Source of the DNA: Strix aluco
Lineage: Eukaryota; Chordata; Aves; Strigiformes; Strigidae
Length of the DNA stretch: 64,000 nucleotides
Reading direction: 5' to 3'
NCBI RefSeq assembly: GCF_031877795.1
Contig: NC_133933.1
Span: 77,001-141,000 of the forward strand
A model generated the notes under the pieces. It was given only the letters and a program-made list of their open reading frames with translations, did not search any database and was not told the DNA's origin. The stretch's first letter is position 1; each line of letters begins with the position of its first letter. Both the position numbers and the translations under genes were made by a program. Shown one piece after another: positions 22,301 through 37,300 of this stretch.

Positions 22301-25300
22301 GCTCAATGATACTCACTGAGGCCAGGTGTAATACCCCCAGTGTGTTTTCTCCACAAAACAACACGACTCCCAGGCTTCCCTAGTCTTTGGTAAACTCTGA
22401 CTGTCATAGTGCAGCCACTGGTTATCCGGTCTGTCACCAGCCTGAGTGCTGGAAGGCTTAGGGGTTCCACCTGGTTAAGGAGACATTTATACTCTGTCAA
22501 ACTTGGTCATTAACAGTCCCAGCAAATGTTACAACTTACTTCTATTAAAAGATTCTAACAAGCTTTTATGCCTCACTCACCCCAATCAAACCTGTACAGA
22601 GATTTGCCCTAGGAGATTAAAGGTAACACTAACAGTAACAGAAGATTCCTTTAGTAATTTATATAAACGTGCCATTTGAAATAACTTTTACAAAAAGAAT
22701 TAAAAGGAGATATACAAATCATTCTCACAAATTATAAGGCTTTCTGAAAGGAGAATGACCATACCTCTGAAGTTTTAACTCACTTCAAGTAAGTGAATAG
22801 CTCAATACACACTTGCACACTGCTTCAAAAAATTCCCCAACAAACCTGAAGAATGACCAATTATCTATTTTGTTTGCTTAGGACATTAACAACCCGAGAG
22901 AAATGAAAAAGCTTGTGATTCTATGTTTAATTTAACCACAAAAAATACACTTTAAAAATTTTTTAGCATAATTTAAGACATTTCTTATGTTAAATACAAC
23001 CTACTTATTTCATAAGGGCAGATGGGCACTTTCTTGTGTGTTCTCTTCAGCTGCTTCAGAATCCCAGCCACAGCTGAGATGGCCACCTAAAAGAAATGGG
23101 CATTAATGTATCCATTCCATGCACTTATCTCCAGAAGGATATGGCTAATCATCCCATCACAGGCACATTTTAAGCATCAAGCACCCTAAAAAGCCAGTGA
23201 ACATGACAGTGAACTTGGTTACCCCAGTGGCTGATAATTCCCATAAAGAAGTCACCTCACTCATTTCAGGGGATACAGGACATGACTTGAGTGTGACTTT
23301 CACGGCCCAGAAATATGTCCCCACTAGTAATTTTCAGGAAAAAAAAGGAGGTGGCCATTAGCTTCAAGTGTCACTGAGGCAACAAAGAGGATGAGAGGTA
23401 CTAAGAGATGGCTCCCTTCAAGTAATGAGTTGGAGATGGGAAAAACAGACCCCCCCCTACAGCACTGCCAAGACCATCCTCTTGGATTAGGAAGTTTAGT
23501 ACATGTGCAAGGCTGGAAGGGTGAGGAGGGATGCACACCTCTGTGCTTTATCACAGCAAAACACCACAAACATCTGATCTAAACCCCAATGAGCTGCTAA
23601 ACCAAAGTATGTAGTTGTGTTGCTTTTACCTTACGAACTACAATTGCATCGTGGTTGAGACACTGCACAAAAAATTTTATGGCACGGGCAGGCAATATCC
23701 TATCATCCCTCAGGAGCAGAGACAGAAAACCAATGCTTATGTGCTCGAACTTCCAGGGACTAAAAAGATACAAACATTCAAAATACACAGTAAGTAGCAT
23801 AGCTGCATGTACTGCTTTTGCACAGAACTATGATATCTGTTATGTAAATATGTCAGGACTAACTTAAGTCATGTTCTATGCCACTGCTGTAGTCAACAAG
23901 CTTCCATTTAGTGAAACCTCCAGCCTTTGGGGAACTTAAGTGCAATCAAACATTCAGTTAATGGTGCCTTTTTGATGTTGGCATTTTTATCTAAAATACA
24001 AACCTATAGGGATATTCTTTTCAAATTTTTGAACACAAATGTTATGCTACGAATTAAAATCTATTTAGATGTCAGCATTATGCAGACAGAACCAGAGCCT
24101 TTTTTTCCCAGAACAAAAAAATACTAAAAATATAACAGGTCAAACTAATCGATGACAAAGCTTAACTCTTATATTAACGCCTTACATTAACAAATCAAGC
24201 CCCCAGAGAAAATCAATTCCAGACTCATTCACTTCTCTTCCTAGGAGACAGTAATGCCCGATTCCCCTGTATCGGTCTTGATCTTCCTGTTTGGGCAAGG
24301 AGAATCCATACGCACATGCACGAGGAGTTGCAGAAACGCAGCTCGTGCTGATGTCTCTGTAAGAGCTCTCCAAGGAGCTAGCTACAATCCGTTTCAGGCA
24401 AGACTGCTACTGTCAAACTGCTTTTGGACAACTACTTTGATGGTGAAAAAAATTATTACTCAATTCTGGTCACGCTAACTGCACTGCTTGAAGCAAATGA
24501 CATTTATTCATGTCGCCACCTCCAGTCCACCCCTAAATAATTCCTCATGCACAAAAGGGGAGACTTACAGATTTCTTTGTTCCACGCAGTCCAGCAGCAT
24601 GTTGACCAAATTTTCATAGTTGCTGATGGAAAAAGAAGGAACTGTCAAGCAGATGCTACTGAGAGAACCGTTTAAAAATAGAATAAAAGTTCAACAAAAG
24701 ATAGGTGAAAGCAGCACAGTAAACAGCACAAACTGGGAGGACAGGGAAGAGGAGGAGGGAGGAAGGAAGGAAATATGAGCGTAGAGGGAAGAGGCTGACA
24801 AGTCAGGAGAGAAGATACAACCCAACAATCCTTGGGCATTCTGAATTTGTTGAGTTTAAGATTTAGTTCAGCCATTTCAGATTATTGCATTTAATGTACA
24901 GTGAATATCAGGCCGTGCAAGCTGGTGTGAAGGGAAGTTGAACTCACCGCAAAGCCTCAGCATTCTTTTCTCTCTGTCGCTGAATCCCTAACTGAATTTC
25001 TTCTGAACAAAGACCTGTGAAGTCTGAACTTGGATGTTCTGATTTTTGCAGCAAAACAGCTATCTCCACACATTTCTCTGGAACCTATTGACAGAGAAGG
25101 CAAAGATTTGGGACTGAGCAGCCACTTAGAAGTTTTTATGTATGGTTGTGTCTGTTTTAAAATAAGGAGACTTCTGAATGATATAACGAGTGCAGTATCT
25201 CCTGTCCACATAAACAAATCTGTAAAATACTAGGGAAGAGAGATTTTGTGTTCACGCAGCAGAATTGTTTCTCCAAATACATGTTTTACTCTATTTTAAA

Positions 25301-28300
25301 TCAAAGGTAAAAACAAACTTTCGGATTTTATTCAAGCATAAAAATTGTGCATAAAAGGCTTTATTAATTGGCACTTATTCTTAAAATTCAGTACCATGCC
25401 ATTTATGCCATGATGAGGCAAGAGGCAGTTGTGTAATGAGTGCTGTTAGCACAGGGGGACAACACCACAAACACTGACAATGTTGATTTGATGAACATGT
25501 CCTACCAACACACACCTTCACAACTGATCTGTATGACCATACTAATTAACACTGAAAGGCAACTTAAGTTTACTTTCTGTAACAGGCTTCCCTAGATGTT
25601 AACAGTAAGTTACAAATTCCAATAGTATTACAGGCAGCTCTATTACTTCAGTCTCAAAAATACACATCTCCATTCCTCTAACAGTCATCACAACCCAATC
25701 AAACATCAGAACACTAACTCAAGTCACCTACATGAGTCTCACGCACTGATATAACTACATGCTCTCAGATTCCCAGACATTAACACCAAGCAATGTGGCA
25801 CTTACTGCAAAATCCAATCCAATTGTTTCATACTGCCTATGGATTTTTTCTGCTAGGTCATCAAAGAGTCTAACTATGGATGGTTTTTCCAAGGACATAG
25901 CTTTGCTAAGCCCAGAAGAAACAATTGCTGGCCACGTCTGTGCAATACAATCCCAGTCATGAAGATTTGCCAAGCACACTCCACTGTGATTTCCAAGAAG
26001 ACAATATAAGGCACCCTGTAAAATGAAAGATGCAGTTTTAAAGATGTAAAGCATTGTTCCTATCTAAGTGATATCTATCTACATAAGCATGCACCCACAC
26101 AGCACAAAAATGAATCTTCACATAACCATAACATGAAAATGTACCATAAACATTCAGCTATGCAGCCTCATTATCAAAACACCGAAGATTTTCACAGAAT
26201 CCGCTTCAAGGTAAAGAATCTTTTTAACGAGATTGCAAGTCCTGCCAATTAATTTATCCACAGAACAGCTGACTGATTTCTGAACTCCATTATAAAGGAG
26301 ATTATTCAATGATCAAGTACCACCCTTGGCCCTTCTGTGAACTTACTCATGTTTGGGCTGCAGGCAAATCATTTGGCTGTTAACTAAGCCCAGACCCAAA
26401 ATGATGCTGACTGAAGAGGATGTGGATAGGAACTACTGGACAGGACACACCAAACCGGTCACTGTGATGGGTCATTGTGTGAGAAGCTGATAAGAGTCAC
26501 ACCCAATGAAACAAAGGGGGGCTGGATTTCACAGGTGACTAAGTGGGAATTATGTCAGAAATGGCCAAATTTCACAGGCAATTGGAAGAAAGTCTCAGGG
26601 ACCTTTTGGAGAACAGACTCTTACAAGAACAACAGTGCCTAGGTAACATCAGTACTATCATACAGGCTAAGCCTGCCTGGGAGCAGTATCAGAAATACCA
26701 AATTCAGGTATGGTAGCAAAACTGGGACCAATCAGGAAAAGTAACTCAGTGGGGGTTACTTATCTGGGAGGAAACAGGGATGGAGAAAGGAAAGTTACAA
26801 GGACAGCAGGAAAAAAACCAATAATCAGAGAATCAGAAAAGGACTAATAAGATATGCAAACAATGTAATCACACACTGACAGTTTGTATCTGGCAGCTGG
26901 AGCGGGATAAGCCATAACTGTTTTTGTGACCATACGACAGGAGTTCAACATGTCCGCGTGGTCAGAAGACTGAGGGGGGTGCAGAGAAAGGAGGGGAGCA
27001 CAGAGAAAGGAGGAGGAGGGCAGCATGATGCTTTCTAACACCTGGATGGACAGATTGCATCCTGGCATCACTGCGTCAGCACCATTTCCAGACCTGGCAG
27101 CATCAGGAATTATCCACCACTGCATAACCAAACCCACCTGATTTAGTCTAATTTTTTGGGGCAATCCAGTTTTACACCTAGTTCATACTGTTTTCTTATA
27201 CTGCTACAGCTGGCAAAACTGCTTAATGAGTTTTGCCATCTTGGACTATAGCTTCTCAATTTCCATTTCATAATTAAAAAATAGGTGTTAACATACATTT
27301 TTGTAATACCTGAACACACAATGAAATGAGGAACATGTACAAACACAAAATTTCTCTTGAGAACTGATCTAATCCAAGTAACTCCTTACACTAGTCATGC
27401 ATCAACTATATGCCATGAAAACATCAGAGCCACACTGATAAACAAGCAAATCCATTTCCACCATTAAAAATTCTCCTGTAGAAACACTTTCAGAAGACAA
27501 ACATGAAACAAAGTTAATAACACAATACTTTAAATTGCTTTTGAGTGACATCTTGCCGGTCTGGACGCAAGAACTCCAAAACCAAGGGAATGATATCTCT
27601 GCAACAAAAATTATATGTTCCCAGAGCTGTGAAGAATGCTTGCTGAGCTTTACTTCTGACCTGTGGGAAGAGAGATATTACTAGAAAGTCTTCTCAAGTA
27701 AAAATATACCATATAAAAATAACATCCAAAGCCAGGACACATCTTTATCCATTTCAGTTACTTATGCACAGAGTTTACGCGATGTATTTGTGCACAGTAA
27801 CAAAATCATTTGTCAAAGGTTGTAAATAGCATGCTTCCCCTCCCCCCTGCTCAGAGCTTTTCATAAAACCCTACTTCTCCACTTGAGAATTTACTTGAGA
27901 ACAGCTACATAGTTAAAGAAAATTCTTCATGTTGCCAAAACCAGTCAATGTGTTTTCAAGATCCTTTGAAAAGCAAACACCTCAAAGGTAACAGATGCAG
28001 TTAGCAGAACTCTGAAGAGCCTGTAGACATTCTGCCTGGATCTGAATTTATATACACAGAGCTCCCACCAGGCAAAGAGTTCAGGATTCAACTCTAGGCA
28101 TGCTTGTTTTGGGTATGTTAAAGAGCCAGGATGCCATCATAGCCACTTCCAAATGTAGACCTAGCATTCCAAATACTGTCAGGAATCATATCATCACATC
28201 TAAAAATATAAACCCAGTATACTTTTACTATGTCTTTCCATCGAATTATTCTTTTTAGAAGCCTACAGTTAAAGTCTCTGAAAAAAATTTAGTATTTGTA

Positions 28301-31300
28301 ACCGAAGTTGGCAGTCTCCCCACCCAGTTAAGTTCTATAACTGCCAAAGAAGGGGCTTAAAGCAAAAACTATGCTGAAATTGGCAACTAACACAAATGAA
28401 ATCAGTAAATATTTCATATTACCATGAAAATAAACTGAAAAGCAAAAGATCCTGCAAATGTGATTTGAAGATATCAATAAAAAACTCCATGTATTTCAGT
28501 TTAAAAGGGGTTGTTCCTTACCTGACCATATGAACTTGTGGACAAACACAAAAGGTCTCTGATCATCTCCTGGTGGGAAGTTTTATATTCACAGCCTTCC
28601 ATCGTCAGTGTTCTCAACTAAATTGCATAGAAAACACAAATAAAAGGACAGATTGTTTTTATACTTCACACACGTAAGCATAACACTAGTGCAAAATTAT
28701 GGCATCTTTTGGTAAATGACAACAAATCAGCTTTTCAAGTAGTGAAGATTTAAGTGAAAGTACTACCTCATGCTGCAACATAACTCTGTCGATCAACAAA
28801 GCTCTGATATGCTGTTTCTTTCCTTGAAGCTGTAAACAAATACATGCTTGGGGTTAGATTTCAGTATTCATATTAGCAATTTCTAGTGACTGAATTCCCC
28901 ATGTACTTGTTTTCTTCCAGAAACAGGCAAACATCAGGTAGAAATTTTTCTTGGCAGACAACCTTGACTTCTTCCCCCCCCATTTTTTTATTTGCCTACT
29001 ACTCTGTAAGTAAAAAGAAGCTCTGGTCACAGAAATCTCTCAGTTAACAAGGACCAGAATGGAGCAACATGCCAGACCTCAGCCTGGCCCAAGGATGTAT
29101 GAAACTGAGGGCTACTATGATTCAGAAATGCTAAGCTATTTACTCACAAGATTCTCATATGAAGGTACAAAAGCACTGCAAAACGTGTTCTTATCAAGGA
29201 ACTAGATTTCAAAATTACAAAAACTGATTAGGACAACAAGGAAAGTAAGAAAAAGTCTTTCTGAACATTAGGAACTATTTTGATCCCTCACCTAAGCTTT
29301 ACAAAAAAAAGAAAACCCACTGACCCTGTTCTCCATTGATTTTTTCACTAGATTAAAGCTTTTCCATCGTGAATCAAACTCATGTTTGTGAGATCCTTGG
29401 AACTGTAAAACATCGCTAATGATCTGTAGAAATAAAAAGATGACAAGGAGTGATTATTTTGCAAAACAAGTAATCTTGTCTGAAGTATTACAAATTATAA
29501 GTGTACCTTTATTATTAGAAATAAAGACTTGGTATCATCTTCTGAATTATCAAGTATATAGCCTGCAATTGAATGAAAAACAATTTATTATGAGACAGGA
29601 AAACAACTTTAAAAATTAACAAATTTCAATTCTACAAAGCTTGAATTTAAGAATTACAGGCTAAGTAAAAGAAACAAATTTCTCATCTAAAATTATACTT
29701 ACAAGCACAACACGATAGTTTTTAGAGAGGAGCGGTTAAACTTACGCAGCAATTTCCTTGTAACCCTTGCAATTGTTTCTCGATAATTCTCTCTTGATAA
29801 ATCTATAAAAAAATTAAACATTTTGTCTTTATTATACAACAGCATAAAAAGCAATTTATAGATAAACAAAACAGTGGAAAGCCAGAGCAGACTATTCAGA
29901 AATGGCCAGAGGGACTACCACCAAAATAACCATCTCGTTCTATCCCAGGACAGCACTCCCACAGGGCCTTCTTTTGTTTATCGAGGCAACAGTGTTTTTT
30001 ATAGGTACATAACTTCCTTTATCTGCCTTGACAGTTGGCTTCACTTCTAACCACTGATTGAGGCAGATTATTTAGCATATGAAAATTGAGTAACACATTA
30101 AGCAGAGTAAAAAAGAAAGTCAATAGAATATAGATTTACATATCAGGTGATTAAGCCATAGAAGACTGGGGACTTCCTCCCCTTCAATACATGGAGGGGA
30201 ACAGACATTCCCAATCTAAACAGGGAAATGCAGAAGAAGGAAGGATCAATGAGACAGTAAGTCTCCTTTGAAACTTTAAAACCAGAAACTTCTTAATTGC
30301 TGTAGAAGACCACTAAATAAACACCCATTCTCTATTATAAGGCTACGAACTCATCACTGCCCAGATTCTACTAGTAGTATTAAAGCACGTAAAACCATTT
30401 AGTAGTCCATTAAGCAGTCACTGTGTGCTTCAGTTCCTTATTTAAGTAGCCCATCTTCACTTGGAAGATGGTGAAGAATACACACAGAGCCTAAAAACCA
30501 CAGGGTTTTTTTCTAATGGAGCTGCCAGAGCCTTTAGCAGGTACTGCCTTGACTCCTTCCATCTCTCAAGTGCTGTCGTGGGGTGATGGGTGCTGCTTCC
30601 ACACCCCCCATCTGCGTGGAGGCACAGGGCCCAAACCCTTCTGACCCGGGGCTGGAGCTGAGCTGCCATTCCCAGCCACATTACTGCAGCAGAGGTGCAC
30701 CTGGCATACCATCACTGAAGATCAAACTGTGGCTATGCAATAACTTCTGTGTTGGCCAAAAAGTACCATTTGATATAAAGAGAAGAATCAAAATGATGAT
30801 CTCAAAGATCCTACTGTCTTCACAGCACACACACACACACAGAATTGTAACAACACTGTCTGAACAGAATTAGGATCTACTTACCATATTCAACACCAGT
30901 GTACAGTTTTGTCTCTTCCAAGGACACCAGACTTGGGACCCTGCATGAAAACAATCCAAGTATTATTACATGTTATGGAAAAAATTGACTATGTGAATTT
31001 CATTGACATATAATTGATTTTAACAAGTTAAATTTTGTGCCAGTAGCAGCAAAGATATTTGCATTTCCTAACAGTACGCTTCAGTTCTAACATCTGGAAA
31101 TCAACCATACCTATGGTCAGACCCTTTGTCAGGGACAAGTACACCCTAAGGACACCACCTTGAATGCAGAGTCTGGATTTCTCACTTAACAGAATCTTAT
31201 CAGTTCCGTTAAATAGCAAGAGATTTGGTCTCATAGTCAAACCTATGAACACACTCATCAAAACAAGCATGGCTCCTAGTCCTCTTAGTCTAGGAAGGGC

Positions 31301-34300
31301 AGGTGGATCTGACTGCTGAGGCAGAACCCTGTCCTGACAAGTTAAGCTGATGAACCTTTTCTGACTTTGGACCTTTCTTTATAAAGTAACACACTCATTA
31401 TCTACAGAAGTCCTACTTACTGCTATATGAAGTTCACTATTAATAACCATAGCTAAAAATAAAGCCATGCTTCTTCCAGGATTTGGGTCAAACTTATCTA
31501 TCCAAAATATTTTTTTAGAAGTGAGTTCTTAGTCTTTGTGGATTTGCTTTTACGTAACCATGCAAAAAAATGCAGACTCAGATACCACACACCAATGAAT
31601 TCAGAAGATGTAAGAACATATCCTACATACACTTGGCATTTTTTTGTGTGGGGGGTTTTGTTTTGGTTTCATGGTTTTGGTTGGTTTTGGTTTTTAAACC
31701 CACAATCTCACCCCCTAAAACATTAAGGTAGACATATTCGGGCTTTCAAGGACAAAATACACCAGTGTGTTATATTAAACAAATAGTATCAGCAAGTAAT
31801 CCCTACTGAACTAATCTTCACACAAAATTGTATTGACAGTACAATCAGAACAAACAAAGCTAAGTGATGTGGATCTACTATCACAGATGCTAAAGAACAC
31901 ATCAGAAAACACTATAGATCCTATATTGGAGCATGCACTTCGAGATACTAAAATAAACATTCAGATTTCAGGGAATGGCAGACTTCTGTCAGAACCAGAA
32001 ATAAGGGTCATGTTTCTCCTGTAAAAGTGAACACATTAAAACAATTATTGTGCTGATGAAGGAAAAAAAAGAACCACCTTACAACTAAAAGTTAGGGAAA
32101 CTGACTTCACAACCTCTGTAGCAGTCACATCTGCACCAACAACAGCCAACCTGAAATGTCTTTTTGTTAATTTAGACATCAAAAAGTGAGGTCTTAATTA
32201 CATTTTCCTCCTTGTATTTCTGGTAGCACTAGGTTAACTTGAAAATAAGCCCTTCCAAAAGTCTTCCCTCTTCCCCCGCCCCCCAAAAGTCAGCACTGGC
32301 CTATGTGCTTAAGGTACAACATGGCAACTAATGCCATTTCCAAAATATCCAACATCAATCCAGTACTTTGCTCCTGAATAAATAAATAAAAAGTTTTTAA
32401 GACCTCACACAATTGCTCGTTTAGAATCATCTACATGATTTGACTTTGAGAGTGTTTGCTATGTGTTTCTCCAAGATCAGGTATTTCCAGTTGGGAAGAT
32501 ACAGTGAGGGGATATTTCTGCAATTAACATCTGGGGGGAGAAAAAAGTGAACCCTCCCACCCCAAATATTACTTCTCAAATAAAGAAGGTAACAGATAAA
32601 TCCAACTATCTCAGGCCGAGATTGAGGAACTACTACTACTTTTTTGGTACAGTATGCTGGATATGTTGACCGGTCAATGAGCTCGTAGCAGTAAATATTT
32701 CTCTAGTATTTTAATGTATTTTTACCCCTAAACAGTTTCCCCTGATAAAAAAAACATAACTTAAGTTCACATAAGGCTTTCCTACCTATGAGGCAAGGAA
32801 AATGAAAGTGCAATCTCCTGGTTTTCCCTCAGGTAGTCTACAGACAGATTACAAATCTTCATGCTGCTTTCCCATTCCCAGCAAAACACATCCAGCTGTT
32901 CTTTGCCAGCTCCCTAAATTCTGAACCAAATCTCTGATATGTAAAACAAAGGAAAAACAACACTGCAAGCTCTCTCCACACCCCAGGTTCCTGAGCAAAC
33001 CAAGAGTACAACTGAACACACAGCATCCAGTCATCAAGAACTAGTCTGGTACAGTCCCAACACCCACCATGACGTTACTCCACAAGCAGAACCATTTACT
33101 TCAACAAGGCTACTAATAGGATGAAAATATGTTCAAAATGCAACACAGTTGTACAGCTGGCCCACAAACTAAGATCCATGCTGGTAATATTCAGCATTAC
33201 AAGCAGCAGCACTGAGCCAGAGAAAACTATAAGTGTTTTACTTTGGGCACGCAAAGGGAAGAGGCATGAAATATTTTTCTTAACTTCAGTCAATGCTGAT
33301 AGCAAGACTCTCACAACAACGCTTCATGCAGTGTGTAAATACTACTGGGCTTCATTTCTGTATCAACAGTTTTCAACACAAGTCACCAAAAAAATCTTAT
33401 GAACAACGAGTATCCAAAATGATCGCTGGAACAGAAATCCCAATTAGGCAGAACTTTGAAGAATTCATTCCCTTATTTACCACACTACAAAAACTAAAGC
33501 ATCCTTCCTTGAGAAAAATTGATGCACTATGTTTTTCAACTTGCAGACATGTTACGGAGCACTTTATTCAAGTCTCTGTGCACATATTCCTCGGTATATA
33601 AGTACAGTTCAGCAATGAGATACAGCTTTTCAGAAACAAGTAACTTTCAGCATCACTCCACTGAACCAATTGCAGAGGAAATTTTGCTAATTGCAAAAAA
33701 ACCCCGTTTCATGTTGAGGCCTAGATCAAGGGCTGCATCAACCTATTTTTACAGAAGAGATTAAGAGACAACAGTGGGAAGGTGAACAAGGAGAAAACAG
33801 GGTTACTCACCGTGGAGGAGTAACTGTTCCCTTTTCTGTGTGCAGCTCCCCCAGCAGAGCTGGGAAGTTTCCTGGAGATGCCAAGAGAGGTTAGCTAGCC
33901 CTGCCCCTCCGCATGCGACATCACATCCTTACACATTTCAAAGAAGTGGTCTTATCCTTGACCTGCAGTCTGCACACCTTCAGCCAAAGAACATTAACAA
34001 AGCTCCTACCAACATCTGTAGCAAGGGTAGAGCAATACTGCATCCTAACCAAGCTGTATTCTTACATACAGGGAAACAAAACATGGATGTTCTCCGAGTA
34101 ACCCCGGTTTTGCTTCCGTCAACTAGCTGCTTAGGGTTACCTTGTTAAGAAGTAGGCTGTAAGGAAGCCAAGCGAAGGGGAACCCAACGGAACATCAGTG
34201 AAAGACTTCTCAACATTAGAGAGGTTTATACCGTCTGCATTTGAAATCATCTTTATTTGCACATCATTAGAGTCATTGTAACACAAGGACATTGGTATCA

Positions 34301-37300
34301 CTTAGAGCGGCCCCTTAAGTAAAAGGGTACATAGACTGTGTGCACAGAACCCCTATGCATACCTGCACACATCCCGTGGGGCAGAGTAACCAGTACGTCA
34401 TGTTTCTGCAGGCACAGAAAAAGCTGTGCATTCATTTTCCCCCAACTATGTCAGGATTATTCACCACAGCTCTGACTTTGACTCTGGCTTTGAACACCTT
34501 AATTCAGCCACAAAAAGCTACTGCTCTCATAAAGGATTGCTCCTCAACACCTCTGGCAGCCTCAACTTCTTTTTTCTCTTCCCCTTATAACTATCCCTTT
34601 TGTATTTAAAAAAAAGTCATTCACAACACACACCTGAAGCCAATGGCATCTCTACTAAAGAACGCTATGTGGAGTAATAGTGTAAATACACCCCACTGAG
34701 TCATGAAATACTCTATTAATATTCTATTAATTTGTTATGCATGGCACTTCAGAAGAGTATTTATTCATTGTCCAAAAAAGATGAAGTTTAAATTCCTTGC
34801 TACTTACAGGCTAAGAAATAAAAAGTCAACACCAAGTGACATTTATTGCAGTTATATTTCCTACTAAAATTTACTCTTTTCCATTCTAACAAGTTTCCAT
34901 TACACAGTTTATTTGTGCATGGATTGTGTACAAATTTCTTTTCTGCTGAACTGTCTACCTAAACACCTGCTCATGTATGACACATTCACAGTAACACCAA
35001 TCATTTGGAACAGATGAGCTATGATGGGATTTTCAGAAGGATATTATTTATGTCATCCACGTAAAAAGAATATTTTGCTCCCAAAATTGAAAAGAAAAAA
35101 ATAGAAATCACAAACTACACGTAAGAACTGCTTGGTCTCAGAAAAAGTTGGAATATTTTGAAACCTGAACCATTTATGCTCAAGTTCACTAAACAAAGAA
35201 ATCCCTCTTCCAGCTCTTCACCACAGCTATGCTGATACGCATACACACACAGACTTCTGGGCACACCCAGTGTACCCAAATCAAGTGTTGGTCAATTTAA
35301 CAACGTGTTTTCTGTACATGTATCACTTCATAGTTCAGAGACTCTCAGTCATCAAAAGATAAAAAAAGGAATATGAGACACTAATGTATCAACATGGAAA
35401 CATCAACCTTGACCGACAGGAGATTTGAGGTGGCTCGTGCCAGCGTACACGCTTGTAGGTAAACAAAGTTCTGAAACCTTTACTCTAACCAGTATTTATT
35501 AAACCATGAAAATCAGGGTACAATTTGATTCTGTCTAACAAGAACATGCCAGACCCATGCTGGGGATTTTTCTTCAGTTTCAGCTTTATCAAACAATAAA
35601 GTAAAATAAAAAACAACGGAAAAACTTTGTGTATTAACTGTTCAAGAAGCAAATCTATCTTCAAAAGCTAATAAACACAAACTGCTGAGACACAAACCAC
35701 ATACTCTTAACAAGGAGCAATTAAGAGAGACATTTTGCAATTATTGGGTTCTTTCTGCTGCTTGACCCTGAGGAACAAAAACAACTTGTAAAAATCCATA
35801 GAAATGGACCAAGGGACCTCCTACAAAACTTTTCAAGATGAAAAGTTTCTGTAAGTGAACCGTGCAACAGACTTCAAACATGATTTCCATAAAATGCTGA
35901 TGAATGGTAATACCCCATCTATAATAAAATGTAACAGAACCCTGGGTTAGAAGTACTCCTCCAGTAAACACAGCAGTCTCCACATTAGTGGAAAGGCCTT
36001 ATATCTGCAACAGCTCTATTCTCCTACTGTGGAACTAACTTCGAAAGAATTGTAGTAATAACAAAACACCAAGCAGCACATAGTTACCGTGTTGGTGGAA
36101 AACAGTCTCCTGCATTCATCTCTGTAATTTACCTTAAATCAAAAAGGGTCAGAACTTCAATCCAGATTCACTCATTTTCTTCTCCCAAACCAGTGATCTT
36201 AACTTGCTATATTCTTATCCCTCTAGAGGGCTAGATGTTTACGTAAAACTGTAATTTAAATTCATCCATCCAAAAAACCCGAAACCTCTTATCTAATGCC
36301 TGGGAAGTTTATGCAACACCACAGGTCAGTTATGACAACCAATAATGAAATAAGCATTTGGCCAGCTTGTGACATATGTGACGTACAGCCAATATGTAAT
36401 TTTCATAATTAGTTTTCCCTCTTACTTATGCAAAAAACCTGTATTGACTCCCTCAGTCAAGTCATCTTGCTTTGTACTACTCCCTATTATGAGCAAATGA
36501 CTTTAATTAATGATCAAACCAGGTACCACTGCGCCACAGTTATAGCCTGCTCCTAATGAAGAAAGCACCTTTACTCCTTTATTCCTGCCGCTGCTTTCCC
36601 CTGCCTGTCACCCAAGCAAGATCACAAACAGACCCCAAAAACCAGGTCTGCAAAGATTTGGGTACCTTTCAGTTGTCACACAGAAAAATAAGCCCCATGG
36701 GTTTGGGGGGAAAAAAGCATCTTGGTGAGAGGAGCAGCCTGCAAACAGAGAGAGTTCACAGTGCTAACTGAGCTGTCACATCTAGCTCTCCATCCCGCTA
36801 CACACCAAGTTTTAAAGTTCATTCCAGCCACATATTTCTTTTGCTGAGGTTCAAATTGCACAGCTCCAAGCTCTCCCCCATCTATGTGGCTTTCCTTTCG
36901 GTCCGTGAGCAGGCTAGAGGATTGTAAAAGAACAAATACTCATCATCTTCCTGGGCAAGACTCTTCAGGTATCCTTAATCATGAACTTGAAGAAAACCTA
37001 ACAGATACGCCCACTGGGGTCTGCTGTACAGCCAGCACAAACAGCCATGCTGTACCACCCAGTGTCTTACCAGTTACAGTTCACTGCAGTTAAGTGGCAC
37101 AGGGGGTTTCTGACAAGACGTCTCATGTGCCAGGTTTGGGGTTTTTTTTTAATTCTACATGTAATCTTTTAATTTATCAAGGCAGTTACCAATGGATGCA
37201 TTCACAAATACTCCTATACTGCCATTTTAGGACAGGGAATATCATCACCACTAGTGCTAACTGTGAACACACAGTACTTAAAACAAGGCTGTTCTGGCTA

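Larger units (their letters stand above)
20556..25805 (-). other. PSME4 introns between exons 25 and 33
   Basis: Nothing recognised between the listed exons apart from a purine-rich tract at 24734-24773. Confidence 0.6.
27661..30884 (-). other. Short introns between exons 18 and 24
   Basis: Includes an 83-bp intron (29424-29506). A (CA)8 microsatellite lies at 30826-30841, just outside exon 18. No other gene seen. Confidence 0.65.

Noticed and set aside
22303-22500. 65-codon minus-strand frame over exon 30
   Set aside because: It overlaps the real exon but in a shifted frame. The correct frame reads [20 protein letters not shown] and matches PA200.
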